A stretch of DNA of 64,000 nucleotides from Polymorphobacter fuscus (GCF_011927825.1 NZ_JAATJI010000002.1:1-64000), one strand, 5' to 3'. Counted from the first letter of the stretch, positions 38,218 to 47,868 are shown. Numbers and translations: made by a program. The notes: a model not told the origin generated them from the letters alone.

Positions 38218-39288
38218 TCAACTCCCCCGCGACCGCCGCTCGCCGCGCCGGTTGCCGCTCGTCGCCGACGACAGTCGCCGCGACTTGGGCTTGGGCGTCG
38301 CCGACAGCGCTGTGATGACCAAAGGCGCCCCCAGCGCCATGTCGAACCCCAGCATTGCGAAGCTTTCGGCGATATGCCCCGGCAGGTCGGCGCTGATGTC
38401 GATATGGCCGCCGTCGGGCGCATCGATGACCAGCCGCCGCGCGTGCAAATGCAGCTTGCGGCTGATCCCGCCGGTCAGAAAGGCTTCCTTGCCGCCATAT
38501 TTGGCATCGCCGACAATGGCATGGCCGATTGCGGCGGCATGGACGCGGATCTGGTGGGTGCGCCCCGTCAGCGGCGAAAACTCGACCCAGGCGGCACGGC
38601 CCGCGGCGCGCTCGATGACGCGATAGCGCGTCTTGGATTTCAGCCCGGTCTCGGTATCGACATGCATCTTCTCGCCGCCGCTGCCCGGCTGCTTCGACAG
38701 CGGCGCGTCGATCTCGCCGGCCTCGACCTTGGGCACGCCGATGGTCAGCGCCCAATAGGTCTTGCGCGCTTCGCGCCCGGCAAAGGCCTTGGCGAAGAAG
38801 GCGGCGGCGCGCGCGGTCCGCGCCAGCAGCAGCACGCCCGATGTGTCCTTGTCGAGCCGGTGCACCAGCTTGGGCCGCGTCGTCATCTCACCGGTCAGGG
38901 CGTCGAGCAGGCCGTCGACATGGGTGGTGATGCCGATGCCACCCTGCGTCGCCAGCCCGGGCGGCTTGTTGATGACGATGGCATGGCGGTCCTCATAGAT
39001 GACCAGCCCGCGAATATAGTCGATCTGCGCCTGGCTCAGCGGGTCGCGCACCTCGATCGTCCGGCGTTCGCGCGTCGTCGGCGACGGCTCGGGCAGGCTG
39101 TCGGGGTAAAGCAATGTCTGGCCGGCGGCGATACGGTCGCCGGGCGACGCCTTGGCGCCATCGAGGCGGATCGCCCCGGTGCGGGCCCAGCGCGACACGA
39201 TGTTGAAGCTGGTGCCCGTCGCATGCCGCTGGAACCAGCGGTCGAGCCGGATGCCGTCGTCGTCCTCGGCGATGATCGTGGTCGGCAT
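38218..39288 (-). CDS. RluA family 23S rRNA/tRNA pseudouridine synthase
   Basis: A 356-residue enzyme converting uridine to pseudouridine in RNA. N-terminal S4-like domain (GIRLDRWFQRHATGTSFNIV) and catalytic domain with Asp146 in HRLDKDTSGVLLLARTA; SPLTGRTHQIRVHAAAIGH is also conserved. The closest match is RluC-like, but exact target bases are unknown. The C-terminal 25 residues are basic and low complexity. Start overlaps the crcB stop by one base. Confidence 0.92.
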   Translation of the reverse strand: MPTTIIAEDDDGIRLDRWFQRHATGTSFNIVSRWARTGAIRLDGAKASPGDRIAAGQTLLYPDSLPEPSPTTRERRTIEVRDPLSQAQIDYIRGLVIYEDRHAIVINKPPGLATQGGIGITTHVDGLLDALTGEMTTRPKLVHRLDKDTSGVLLLARTARAAAFFAKAFAGREARKTYWALTIGVPKVEAGEIDAPLSKQPGSGGEKMHVDTETGLKSKTRYRVIERAAGRAAWVEFSPLTGRTHQIRVHAAAIGHAIVGDAKYGGKEAFLTGGISRKLHLHARRLVIDAPDGGHIDISADLPGHIAESFAMLGFDMALGAPLVITALSATPKPKSRRLSSATSGNRRGERRSRGS

Positions 39289-39677
39289 CAGGCGCGCGCC
39301 AGCCACACGCCGGCCATCAGCGCCAGCACGCTGCCGGCGACGGACGACACCGCATAGGCCGCCGCCAGGCCGATTTCATTGCGGTTGATCATGGTGACGA
39401 TATCCAGGGAAAAGGCCGAAAAGGTGGTGAAGCCGCCAAGCACGCCGACACCGAGAAGCAGCCGAAGCGTCTCGCTGCCGCTGTCGATCCGGGTCAGCCA
39501 ACCCGCCAGCAGGCCCATCGCCAGGCCGCCGACGATGTTGACGGTCCAGGTGCCATAGGGCAACCCGATGCCCAGCGTCATCATCGTCCAGCGCCCGACC
39601 AGATAGCGCATGCACGCGCCAAAGGCACCACCAAAGGCAACAAGGGCAAGCGGCGGGATGGACGACAGCGCGGGCAT
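39288..39677 (-). CDS. crcB: fluoride efflux transporter CrcB
   Basis: A 129-residue four-helix Fluc channel that expels fluoride. Conserved GGAFGACMRYLVGRW, PYGTWTVNIVGGLAMGLLAG and GVLGGFTTFSAFSLD. Only one copy here, so it would act as a homodimer. No fluoride riboswitch was recognised upstream. Confidence 0.94.
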   Translation of the reverse strand: MPALSSIPPLALVAFGGAFGACMRYLVGRWTMMTLGIGLPYGTWTVNIVGGLAMGLLAGWLTRIDSGSETLRLLLGVGVLGGFTTFSAFSLDIVTMINRNEIGLAAAYAVSSVAGSVLALMAGVWLARA

Positions 39678-39714
39678 TGCCGAACCTTTAGCGCGTTGCG
39701 CGTCGTTCCGCCAC

Positions 39715-40530
39715 TTATGCGACGCCGAAGGTCCAGCCCTCGGTCGCGGCGATCGCCGGTGTCATCGCCGGCGGGGCCCACCAGTGCGGCGCCCCGGCGA
39801 TGGCACGCAGCCCGGCAGCGGTGATCATCGCATCGCCGACATGGTCGGGGAAGGTGGCGGGGAAGGCGACCGGCGTCGGCAACGATCCCAGTCGGACCAG
39901 CACCGCATCGAGCGCGCTCCGGTCGCGCAGCTTGCCACGCGCGCCGCCCATCCGGGCAAAGGCCTGGGCATAGATTTCGAGGATCAGCGGACCGGTCGCC
40001 GGCACCGGGTCGAACGGCCACACCGGCCAGTCGAGGCGGTTGAGCAGGCGCATCGCCGACAGGGTCGCCTTGCCGACCTGCGAGGCACCGAGCAGCACAA
40101 AGTTCGATGTCGGCGTGCCGAGCCGCGAGGCGGCATAGACCTGCTCGGTCACGCGCAGATGCGCCCGCAAATGCCGCGGCCCGTCGGCAGCGCCCAGCCA
40201 GAAGGCCTCGCGGCGCTGCGCGATGAAGCTGTGGCCGCCAAGATCGATATCGGCGGCGCAGGCGGCGTCGATCTCCGCCCATAGCGTCCGCGCCGGCGCG
40301 AGGAACGGCGGCACCGCGGCAAAGCCGAAACCCGCGTCCATGCCGACCAGCACATCGCCCGACAGTTCGGTAAGCCAGCCGAGGACGCCGGTGCGCGACC
40401 AGATCCCGCCGGGCGGCAGCACCAGCTGCGGGGCGGCGTCGCCGGCCGCGCACATCGCCACCTGGACCGAAGGGTGCCGGCTGCCGACGGCGCCGGACCA
40501 GTCGATGCCGACGAAGCGGTCGAACCTCAA
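39715..40530 (-). CDS. DUF429-like protein (RNase H-like fold), function unknown
   Basis: A 271-residue protein with FVGIDWSGAVGS at the N-terminus and VLVGMDAGFGFA further on, the pattern of DUF429-type RNase H-like proteins. The late motif FPDHVGDAMITAAGLRAI matches the usual ending HxxDALxxA. Start at TTG 40528-40530, overlapping the preceding stop (TTGA). Biochemical role is not known. Confidence 0.75.
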   Translation of the reverse strand: MRFDRFVGIDWSGAVGSRHPSVQVAMCAAGDAAPQLVLPPGGIWSRTGVLGWLTELSGDVLVGMDAGFGFAAVPPFLAPARTLWAEIDAACAADIDLGGHSFIAQRREAFWLGAADGPRHLRAHLRVTEQVYAASRLGTPTSNFVLLGASQVGKATLSAMRLLNRLDWPVWPFDPVPATGPLILEIYAQAFARMGGARGKLRDRSALDAVLVRLGSLPTPVAFPATFPDHVGDAMITAAGLRAIAGAPHWWAPPAMTPAIAATEGWTFGVA

Positions 40531-40856
40531 GGCCGGGCGGCCAGCTGCGCTTTCGACGCCCGCCGCGACCAGGCGCGCTCGACCAGCGCCGCGACCCGTT
40601 CCGGATCGGCGGTCGCCAGCCGCACCAGCACGCCCGGCCAACCGGCATAATGCGGCGTCTGGTAAAAGCAGTCGGGATCGGTCGCCATCAGCATCTCGGC
40701 CTCGTCGCGCGTCGTCGTCAGCACGAAATGGTCGTCGGTCCGGCCGATGACGATGATCATCTTACCGCGGACCGCGATCGCGTCGCGGCCATAGCTTGTC
40801 GACCGCTCGGCACCGGGCAGGGCCAGCGCGCTGGCGATGACCTCGCCCCAGGTCAC
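40527..40856 (-). CDS. MmcQ/YjbR family protein
   Basis: A 109-residue protein of the MmcQ/YjbR double-wing DNA-binding-like family. It contains ALALPGAERSTSYGRDAIAV and ends in the alpha/beta part ERVAALVERAW. Role unknown. Starts at GTG overlapping the rarA stop (GTGA) and is itself coupled to the DUF429 gene. Confidence 0.85.
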   Translation of the reverse strand: MTWGEVIASALALPGAERSTSYGRDAIAVRGKMIIVIGRTDDHFVLTTTRDEAEMLMATDPDCFYQTPHYAGWPGVLVRLATADPERVAALVERAWSRRASKAQLAARP

Positions 40857-42181
40857 TGTTTTCCCGGCCCCCGCAGCTGTTCGCGCCGCCGTGCCCATTC
40901 CGCCAGTCGCTCGCCGATCCGGGCCTCGTGGCCGCGCGGGCTCGGCTGGTAGAAGTGCTCGCGCGTCATTTCCTCCGGCCAGTAATCGGCACCCGAAAAC
41001 CCGTCCTCCGCGTCATGGTCGTAGGCATAGCCCTTGCCATAGCCGAGGTCCTTCATCAGCCGGGTCGGGGCGTTGAGGATATGCGCCGGCGGATTGAGCG
41101 AACCGGTGGCGATGGCCGAGCGCTTGGCGGCCTTTTCGGCCTTGTAGGCAGCATTGGATTTGGGCGCCGTCGCCAGATACAGGCAGGCGTGGACGATCGC
41201 CAGTTCGCCCTCGGGGCTGCCGAGGAAGTCATAGGCGTCCTTGGCCGCCAGCGTCACCGCCAGCGCGTTCGAATCGGCCAGCCCAATGTCCTCGCTGGCA
41301 AAGCGCACCAGCCGGCGCAGCAGGTACAGCGGCTCTTCCCCGGCGGTCAGCATCCGTTCGAGATAGTAAAGCGCCGCATCGGGGTCCGATCCGCGCAGCG
41401 ATTTGTGAAGCGCCGAAATGAGGCCGTAATGGCCTTCGCGGTCCTTGTCATAGACCGGCATCCGGCGATGCAGCAGCGCCGCCAGGCCGGCCGGATCGAG
41501 CGGATCGGCGATCCTGACGGCATAGAGCGATTCGACTTGGTTGAGCAGGAAGCGGCCATCGCCATCGGCGGAGGCGATCAGCGCGGCGCGGGCCTCGGCG
41601 GTGACGGGCAGGGGCTGTCCCTCGCTCGCTTCGGCGCGGTCCATCAGTTCGCCCAGTGCCGGTTCATCGAGCCGCCGCACGATCAGCACCTGGGCGCGGC
41701 TGAGGATGGCGGCGTTGAGCTCGAAACTCGGGTTCTCGGTCGTCGCCCCGACCAGCGTGACGGTGCCGTCCTCGACGACGCCCAGAAAACCGTCCTGCTG
41801 GGCGCGATTGAAGCGGTGGATCTCGTCGACGAACAACAGCGTCTTCTGGCCGGCCCGCGCCGCGTCGCGCGCTTCGGCAAACAGCTTCTTCAATTCGGCG
41901 ACGCCCGAAAAGACGGCCGAGATGCCGACAAAGCGCAGGCCAACGGCTTCGGCGAGCAGGCGGGCAATGCTCGTCTTGCCGGTGCCGGGCGGCCCCCAGA
42001 GGATGAGGCTGGACAAGGTGCCGGCGGCCACCATCCGACCGATCGCGCCGTCGGGGCCGGTCAGATGCGCCTGGCCGACGACGTCGTCGAGCACTCGCGG
42101 CCGCAGCCGCTCGGCAAGCGGCGGATTGGCCGGCGGGGCAGCGGCAGGGGCGGCGGCGGGAGAACCGAACAGGTCAGCCAC
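40853..42181 (-). CDS. rarA: replication-associated recombination protein A (RarA/MgsA)
   Basis: A 442-residue AAA+ ATPase acting at stalled replication forks. Walker A WGPPGTGKTS near 62-71, Walker B LLFVDEIHRF, sensor 1 in VGATTENPSF and the C-terminal tetramerisation domain with YLPxx-like segments. GTG start at 42179-42181 chosen for AGGAG 8 bases upstream; translation from further upstream would run into unrelated sequence. Confidence 0.95.
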   Translation of the reverse strand: MADLFGSPAAAPAAAPPANPPLAERLRPRVLDDVVGQAHLTGPDGAIGRMVAAGTLSSLILWGPPGTGKTSIARLLAEAVGLRFVGISAVFSGVAELKKLFAEARDAARAGQKTLLFVDEIHRFNRAQQDGFLGVVEDGTVTLVGATTENPSFELNAAILSRAQVLIVRRLDEPALGELMDRAEASEGQPLPVTAEARAALIASADGDGRFLLNQVESLYAVRIADPLDPAGLAALLHRRMPVYDKDREGHYGLISALHKSLRGSDPDAALYYLERMLTAGEEPLYLLRRLVRFASEDIGLADSNALAVTLAAKDAYDFLGSPEGELAIVHACLYLATAPKSNAAYKAEKAAKRSAIATGSLNPPAHILNAPTRLMKDLGYGKGYAYDHDAEDGFSGADYWPEEMTREHFYQPSPRGHEARIGERLAEWARRREQLRGPGKQ

Positions 42182-42192
42182 CGGGCACGCTC

Positions 42193-42480
42193 CTAACTGC
42201 GGAAATAGGGCTCGACCTTGCCCTTGAGCTTGATGGTCAGCGGCATGCCGAACCGGTCCTTCGACTTGCCGGCGGCGACTTTCACCCAGCCTTCGGACAC
42301 GCAATATTCGTCGACATTGGTCCGCTCGACGCCATCGAAGACGATGCCGACGCCGCGTTCCAGCAGGTCGCCGTCATAAAAGGGGCTGCGCGGGTTGGCT
42401 GCCAGCCGATCGGGCGGCGTATCGGTCACCGCAGGGGCGGTTTCGGGAGCCTCGGGGGCGATTTCGGGTTCGTCGGTCAT
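42193..42480 (-). CDS. DUF3297 family protein
   Basis: A 95-residue small acidic protein. The conserved DUF3297 core is clear: PPDRLAANPRSPFYDGDLLE, RGVGIVFDGVERTNVDEYCV and PLTIKLKGKVEPYF. Function unknown. The N-terminal 25 residues are Pro/Ala/Glu rich and disordered. It is 11 bases upstream of rarA. Confidence 0.88.
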   Translation of the reverse strand: MTDEPEIAPEAPETAPAVTDTPPDRLAANPRSPFYDGDLLERGVGIVFDGVERTNVDEYCVSEGWVKVAAGKSKDRFGMPLTIKLKGKVEPYFRS

Positions 42481-42525
42481 GGCGGGGGAGTGGCCTCTGG
42501 GATGACGGGGGTCAAGACCCCGACG

Positions 42526-42564
42526 CAAAAAGGCCGTGCCGCCCGATCGGGAAGCACGGCCCTT
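42526..42564 (-). terminator. rho-independent terminator of rpsF-rpsR-rplI
   Basis: Hairpin with arms AAGGCCGTGC and GCACGGCCCTT (one bulge), with an A-run on the plus strand at 42527-42531 that reads as the T-run on the minus strand, just past the rplI stop. Confidence 0.75.
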
Positions 42565-42585
42565 TGTCCGGTCGAAGCCCGAAGG

Positions 42586-43188
42586 TCAGGCTTCGGGTTC
42601 GGCCTCGGCGACCGGTGCCGGCGCTTCGTCCGTCGGGATGCCAGGTTCGGCATTCGGGTCGAAGGCTTCGACAAAGCCCGATTCTTCGCGGTCGAACATG
42701 TCGGCGTTGACGTCGACACCCTTGGCCTGAAGCTCGGCTTCTTCCGGCGAGCGCGCGATGTTGACCTTGACCATCACGACGACTTCGGGGTGCAGCGCAA
42801 CCTTCACGTCGTGGATACCCAGCGTCTTGATCGGCTTGTCGAGGACGATCTGGTTCTTGTTGACCTTGTGGCCACCGGCGGTGAGCACTTCGGCGAGGTC
42901 GCGCGCGGCGACCGAACCGAACAGCTGGCCCGTCTGCGAGGCCTGGCGGATCATCGTCACCGATGCGCCATCGACGTCCTTGGCTTCGCTGCGGGCGATG
43001 TCACGGCGCTTGGCGTTATCGGCCTCGATGCGGGCGCGATCGGCTTCGAACTTCTTCTTGTTGGCTTCCGACGCGCGCAGCGCCTTGCCGCGCGGCAGCA
43101 GGAAGTTGCGGGCAAAGCCCGGCTTCACATTGACGATGTCGCCGATGGCGCCGAGCTTTTCGACGCGTTCAAGCAGGATGATTTCCAT
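42586..43188 (-). CDS. rplI: 50S ribosomal protein bL9
   Basis: A 200-residue large-subunit protein, longer than the usual ~150 because of an acidic Ala/Pro/Glu C-terminal extension (VAEAEPEA end), common in sphingomonads. N-terminal MEIILLERVEKLGAIGDIV and KPGFARNFLLPRGKALRA are the family motif. Last gene of the rpsF operon. Confidence 0.96.
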   Translation of the reverse strand: MEIILLERVEKLGAIGDIVNVKPGFARNFLLPRGKALRASEANKKKFEADRARIEADNAKRRDIARSEAKDVDGASVTMIRQASQTGQLFGSVAARDLAEVLTAGGHKVNKNQIVLDKPIKTLGIHDVKVALHPEVVVMVKVNIARSPEEAELQAKGVDVNADMFDREESGFVEAFDPNAEPGIPTDEAPAPVAEAEPEA

Positions 43189-43199
43189 GGCTCCAGCTC

Positions 43200-43424
43200 C
43201 TACTTAACGAGGTAGGGCAGCAAGCCCAGATGGCGTGCACGCTTGATGGCCTGCGCCAGCTCGCGCTGCTTCTTGCCCGACACTGCGGTGATGCGCGACG
43301 GCACGATCTTGCCGCGTTCCGACACGAAACCCTGCAGCAGGCGCACGTCCTTGTAGTCGATGACGGGGGCATTGGCGCCCGAGAAGGGGCAGCTCTTGCG
43401 GCGGCGGAAAAAGGGACGTCCCAT
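43200..43424 (-). CDS. rpsR: 30S ribosomal protein bS18
   Basis: A 74-residue small-subunit protein with the signature [20 protein letters not shown] and the basic ARHLGLLPY end. Middle gene of rpsF-rpsR-rplI, 11 bases upstream of rplI. Confidence 0.97.
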   Translation of the reverse strand: MGRPFFRRRKSCPFSGANAPVIDYKDVRLLQGFVSERGKIVPSRITAVSGKKQRELAQAIKRARHLGLLPYLVK

Positions 43425-43439
43425 GATCTATCCTTTCGA

Positions 43440-43883
43440 TCAGAACGCGCGCGGGGCGCGGTCGCCGCGGTCACCACCGCGGGGGCGATCGCCACGGTCA
43501 CCGCGATCGGGGCGGTCACCGCGCGGCGCGCCGTCACGGTCGCCGCGTTCACGCTCGCGCTCGCCGCGCTTGGTCATCGCCGACGGTTCGGTCGGCAAGG
43601 CTTCGATGCGGACGGTCATGTAGCGGATGATGTCTTCGTTCAGCGCGACCTGACGCTCCATCTCGGCGATCGCCGGGGCGGGCGCGTCGATGTTGAGCAT
43701 GACGTAATGCGCCTTGCGGTTCTTGGCGATGCGATAGGCAAGGCTGCGCAGGCCCCAATATTCATGGGTCGCGACCTGGCCGTTGCCATCGGCGATGATC
43801 TTGGAAAATGTCTCCGTCAGCGCTTCGACCTGGGCCGTGGCCAGGTCCTGCCGCGCGAGAAAGACATGCTCATAAAATGGCAT
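43440..43883 (-). CDS. rpsF: 30S ribosomal protein bS6 with long Arg/Gly/Asp-rich tail
   Basis: A 147-residue small-subunit protein. The body (1-105) is standard bS6 ([40 protein letters not shown]). The C-terminal ~40 residues are repeats of [12 protein letters not shown] type and likely disordered, perhaps contacting RNA. Confidence 0.96.
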   Translation of the reverse strand: MPFYEHVFLARQDLATAQVEALTETFSKIIADGNGQVATHEYWGLRSLAYRIAKNRKAHYVMLNIDAPAPAIAEMERQVALNEDIIRYMTVRIEALPTEPSAMTKRGERERERGDRDGAPRGDRPDRGDRGDRPRGGDRGDRAPRAF

Positions 43884-43921
43884 GTGTGTTCTACTCCATT
43901 ACCGATCGCTGATGCCGCACC

Positions 43922-43950
43922 CTTTGCGACACCCCTCCGGCTTGCGTCAA
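43922..43950 (-). promoter_or_regulatory. candidate promoter of rpsF-rpsR-rplI
   Basis: Minus-strand TTGACG (43945-43950) followed after 17 bases by GCAAAG (43922-43927), about 40 bases before the rpsF ATG. The -35 box is good and the -10 box poor, as often in this group. Confidence 0.4.
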
Positions 43951-43959
43951 AACAACAGC

Positions 43960-43988
43960 GCCGGGGACGCAGGATGTCCTGCCCCGGC
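43960..43988. terminator. hairpin downstream of the phytase gene
   Basis: Nested inverted repeats GCCGGGG/CCCCGGC around GCAGGA-TG-TCCTGC, about 55 bases past the phytase stop on the minus strand. It has no T-run, so terminator function is uncertain. Confidence 0.4.
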
Positions 43989-44042
43989 CGCTATCGAGCG
44001 CGGCCTATGGCGCAAGGCCGGGCAAAAGGCAAGCGCGCCGGG

Positions 44043-45086
44043 TCATCGCAACCCCAATGCCGCCTTGACCTTGCGCCAGTCGACCAGCTTGAAATTCTGC
44101 GCCGCCGGCGCGTTGTCACCGTCCTGGGCGATCATCAGCCCGCCGGGAAACTGCGGCCCGAAATTGCCGGTGGCAATCTCGATGCCGTCGGTCTCCGATG
44201 TCGCGCCGAACGCTCCGGCGCCGATGCGGAAGCGGCCGACATAGCGGTCGTCGGACAATCGATAGACGGCATAGGCATTGTCGCCCTGGCTCGACACGAC
44301 GAGATAGCCGCCGTTCCCCCGCCCTTCGGCCGCGATCGCCACCCCTTCGGCGTCGGCGACGATCTCGCGGCCGTCGGCAGCGGCGATCTTCACCGGGGTC
44401 GTCGCACCGCCGGCGCGCGCATCGAAGCGCCACAGGCCGACATCTTCCTCGGCGACATAGAGCCGGCGGGTGCGCGGATCGACGACACAGCCTTCGGATT
44501 GTGTGCCCAGCTTCATGGTGCGGACGATCCGGGCGGACGGCGCCGGGCCGGACAGGTCGAGCGCCAGCTGGTTGATCGTCCCGTCCTTCAACACGACAAA
44601 GGCGTACAGCGCGTCGGGGGCCGCATAGAGGCACAGCCCATAGGCTTCGCCGGCGCCGGCGGGAACGCGTCCCAGCACCGTCAGCTTCGCTGTCGCCGGA
44701 TCGAGGCCGAACAGCGCGACATGGGCGCTGGCATTGTCGTTGCGGTCGCTGGCCGCGACAATGGCCCGGCCCTTGTGGTTGGCGACATCGACATTGTTGA
44801 CCCGGCCGGCGTCGCTGAAATCCCGCACCTTGCCGTCGAGGCCATAGACATACAGCCCGGCCTTCTTGTCGGTGCCGATGATCAGGCTGGCGGCCGGATC
44901 GGCGGCGTTGCGCCAGACGGCAGGGTCATCGGCGGCATCGGCATTGGCGGTGGCAACCGCTGCGGTTTCGCCCGACGCCGTCACCACCGCGGTCGGCAGC
45001 GTTGCCGAAGGCGTCGGAGCCGGAGTCGGGGCCGGAACTGTGGCGCACCCGGCAAGCAGGGCCAGCGGGAGGAGCAGACTGCGCAT
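44043..45086 (-). CDS. beta-propeller phytase lipoprotein
   Basis: A 347-residue phytase releasing phosphate from inositol phosphates at the cell surface or periplasm. Lipobox LLAGC with Cys14, then a Pro/Thr linker and the six-bladed beta-propeller phytase domain (DDPAVWRNAADPAASLIIGT, NNVDVANHKG, YVAEEDVGLWRF, TSETDGIEIATGNFG). The acidic Ca2+-binding residues typical of the fold are in these segments. It follows the TonB receptor gene by four bases, so the two form one operon. Confidence 0.92.
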   Translation of the reverse strand: MRSLLLPLALLAGCATVPAPTPAPTPSATLPTAVVTASGETAAVATANADAADDPAVWRNAADPAASLIIGTDKKAGLYVYGLDGKVRDFSDAGRVNNVDVANHKGRAIVAASDRNDNASAHVALFGLDPATAKLTVLGRVPAGAGEAYGLCLYAAPDALYAFVVLKDGTINQLALDLSGPAPSARIVRTMKLGTQSEGCVVDPRTRRLYVAEEDVGLWRFDARAGGATTPVKIAAADGREIVADAEGVAIAAEGRGNGGYLVVSSQGDNAYAVYRLSDDRYVGRFRIGAGAFGATSETDGIEIATGNFGPQFPGGLMIAQDGDNAPAAQNFKLVDWRKVKAALGLR

Positions 45087-45090
45087 CGGG

Positions 45091-47868
45091 TCAGTAGGTC
45101 ACGCGGATGCCGGCTGTGTAGCGCCGCCCGAAGGTTTCCCGCTCGATCGTGCGCTGGCTGATCCCGGCATAGCGACGGCCGGGGCCGTTGAGCAGGTTCG
45201 ACGCATCGGCATAGACTTCGAAGTTGGGCGTGACGGCATAGCGTGCCGAAACGTCGAGTTCGTCATCGGCCGCCCAATAGATGTCGCCGCCGGTATCGGC
45301 CGGCGTGCCGATTTCCGAAAGCCAGCTTGTCCGCTTCTGGTAGCTGGCGCGGATCGAAACACCATATTTCTCGTAATAGGGCCCGATATTATAGGTCCAT
45401 TGCGAGGTGCCCGGGAAGCGGATTTTGCGGCCGTCGGGAGTGGTCGCCTCGCTGTCGGTGTAGGTGACATTCGCCTGGATGCCGAAACCGCCGAACCAGC
45501 TGCTGTCCTTCAGGAACGGATCGAGCTGGAGCTGCAGCGCCGCCTCGACGCCGGCGATGTGGCCGTCGCCGCCGTTGACGGTGGTGGTGTAGTCATATTG
45601 CGAGCGGTTCGGGAACGTCGGGGTGTTGAGCGTGTCGAGGCCGAAGAGCCGGGTGTCCTGGAACAGCACGTCGGTGACGTCCTTGTAGAAGGCACCGAGC
45701 GACACGAAGCCGGCCGGCGCGACATACCATTCCCAGTAAAGGTCGACGCCCTTGGCACGTTCGGGCTGCGCCAGCGGGTTGCCGCCGGAGATCGCTTCAT
45801 CGGCATCGTTGACGGTCAGGTTGGGACGGCTGACGGTATAATCGGGACGCGCGGCGCCGGTGTTGAACGACAGCCGGACCTTCATGTCGCGGTTGATGTT
45901 CCAGTTGATATGGGCGCTGGGGAACACCAGCGTCTTGCTGGTTTCGACGCTGATCAGTTCGTTGGTGCCGGTGTCCTCGATGATGGCGAAGGCGGTGCCG
46001 CGGTTCTTGATATGCTCGACGCGGGCGCCATAGACGATGTTGCCCCAGTCGAAACGGGTCGTGCCCATCGCAAAGCCCGACCAGACCTGTTCGCGGACAT
46101 TGTAGAAATTGGCGTCCTGCGGCTCGAAGTCGGCAAGCCCGTCGGCAACGGCGAGAATGGCGCGCGCCTTGGCGTCGGAGAAATAGGTGATCTTGTAACC
46201 GGGCTCGATGCGGCCGCGGAAGGATTCGGTGCCGATGATGCCGTTGAGGCTGCTCGGAATGCCCGCGGCGGTCAGCGCGGTGTTGAGGCCGGCGCCCGAT
46301 GCTTCGAGCAGGTTTTCATTGGCTTCCTTGGTGCGCTGGTCGAACTGGCCGCCGAAACGGAAGGTCGTGTCGCCGAACAGCTCGGTTTTCCAGGCGGCCT
46401 CGACCTTGCCGGTATAGGCGTCGGTGATGTCGACCGCGTCGAGCGCCGTCGCCGAGCTGATGCCGTTGGGGAAATCCTGATAGGCTTGGACCTGGTTGCC
46501 GGCCGAAAACACCCCGGTCGAACTGCGCAGCGTTCGGAACAGGCGGACCTGGGAATTGTTCTTGTCGCGGAAATCATAATCGGCGGTGATGCGGTCGACG
46601 CCGCCGACGCCGTTGGTGCCGAAACCCGGGCTTTGATAGGTGTGGAGATAGGGCAGGCTGCGATCGTCCTTCGACCGCGTGTAGTTGCCGCGCCATTTGA
46701 CGGTCAGGTCGCCGTTGGTGTGATCGCCGCCGATGGTGTTGGTGAACACCGACTGGCGATAGGCGGTCGCGCGGAAGCGGGCATCGAAATCGACGCCGAA
46801 CAGGCGCCCTGCCAGCGGGGTGTTGCCGGTGCAGACATCGGCATAGCCGGTGGTGAACGGCGCCGGCGGGTTGATGCCGGCGCCGGGGCAGGGGGCAGTG
46901 GCGTTGGGAACGCGGCCCTGCTGGTCGTCGGCGTCGATGCGATAATTGTCGCGCTGCTCGTCGTCGGCGAAGGCGGTGTAGATCGAGCTGACGAACAGGA
47001 TGTTGTCGCTGTCGGGGCGCCATTCGAGGCGGCCGGTGGCCGAGTAGTTCTTGCGGGTGAGCCGGTAGAATTTGTTCTCGATCTCGCGGCCCCAGACCCG
47101 CGGGCTTTCCTCGCCCGGAACAGCGGGGCGCTGATCGCGGCTGACGGTTTCCCAGTCGATCTCGAAATTGTCGGTGACCATGTCGCGCTTGTAATAGCTG
47201 CCGGTGACCAGGATGCCGATCTCGCCGGCGCCGGTTTCGAAGCGGTTCGACGCGACCACCGAGCCTTCGATTTCGCCGCCCTGGCCAAGCTCGACATAGC
47301 CGCCGCCCAGCTTGCCCTGCAGATGCAGGCCCTTGTAGTCGAAGGGCGAGCGCGTGACGATGTTGACATTGCCGGCGATGGTTTCGCCGTTAAGGTCGGG
47401 GGTAACCGCCTTTTGCACGACGACCTGCGACGCGAGCGCCGACGGGATCGAATCGAAGCGGGCATCGCGGCCTTCGGGGGACACGATGAAGATGCCGTCG
47501 AACGACAGGGTCGTCCAGTTCAGCGGTGCGCCGCGCAGGTTGACGTAACGCGCCTGGCCCTGGTCGCGCTGGACGCTGATGCCGGGCAGGCGGCTGATCG
47601 CCTGGGCGATGTTCTGGTCGGGCAGGCGACCGATCGAATCGGCGGCAAGCACGCTGACGAGCGAATCGGAATTGCGCTGGATCTGCAGCGCTGCCGCCTG
47701 GGACTCGGCGATCGGACGCGATCCGGACACGATGATCTCGGCGTCCTCATCGGCCGCAGCCGCGGCCGCGGCGGTGATGACCTGTGCCCGGCCCGTCCCG
47801 GTCAAGGTGGTGGCCGCGATCCCGGCGAGCAGAATGGCGCGGGCCGAAAGGCCGGATTTTGTCGTCAT
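45091..47868 (-). CDS. TonB-dependent outer-membrane receptor linked to phytase
   Basis: A 925-residue TonB-dependent receptor. Signal peptide about 1-28, TonB-box-like EIIVSG near 44, plug domain (AQAISRLPGISVQRDQGQAR) to about 180, then a long beta-barrel ending in RRYTAGIRVTY with the terminal aromatic. Ligand is probably phytate or another inositol phosphate, inferred from the downstream phytase. No ribosome binding site is visible before the ATG at 47866-47868, which is odd. Confidence 0.93.
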   Translation of the reverse strand: MTTKSGLSARAILLAGIAATTLTGTGRAQVITAAAAAAADEDAEIIVSGSRPIAESQAAALQIQRNSDSLVSVLAADSIGRLPDQNIAQAISRLPGISVQRDQGQARYVNLRGAPLNWTTLSFDGIFIVSPEGRDARFDSIPSALASQVVVQKAVTPDLNGETIAGNVNIVTRSPFDYKGLHLQGKLGGGYVELGQGGEIEGSVVASNRFETGAGEIGILVTGSYYKRDMVTDNFEIDWETVSRDQRPAVPGEESPRVWGREIENKFYRLTRKNYSATGRLEWRPDSDNILFVSSIYTAFADDEQRDNYRIDADDQQGRVPNATAPCPGAGINPPAPFTTGYADVCTGNTPLAGRLFGVDFDARFRATAYRQSVFTNTIGGDHTNGDLTVKWRGNYTRSKDDRSLPYLHTYQSPGFGTNGVGGVDRITADYDFRDKNNSQVRLFRTLRSSTGVFSAGNQVQAYQDFPNGISSATALDAVDITDAYTGKVEAAWKTELFGDTTFRFGGQFDQRTKEANENLLEASGAGLNTALTAAGIPSSLNGIIGTESFRGRIEPGYKITYFSDAKARAILAVADGLADFEPQDANFYNVREQVWSGFAMGTTRFDWGNIVYGARVEHIKNRGTAFAIIEDTGTNELISVETSKTLVFPSAHINWNINRDMKVRLSFNTGAARPDYTVSRPNLTVNDADEAISGGNPLAQPERAKGVDLYWEWYVAPAGFVSLGAFYKDVTDVLFQDTRLFGLDTLNTPTFPNRSQYDYTTTVNGGDGHIAGVEAALQLQLDPFLKDSSWFGGFGIQANVTYTDSEATTPDGRKIRFPGTSQWTYNIGPYYEKYGVSIRASYQKRTSWLSEIGTPADTGGDIYWAADDELDVSARYAVTPNFEVYADASNLLNGPGRRYAGISQRTIERETFGRRYTAGIRVTY

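Noticed and set aside
39677..39715. Fluoride riboswitch before crcB
   Set aside because: Only 37 bases separate the stop of the DUF429 gene from the crcB start, too short, and no riboswitch core is seen.
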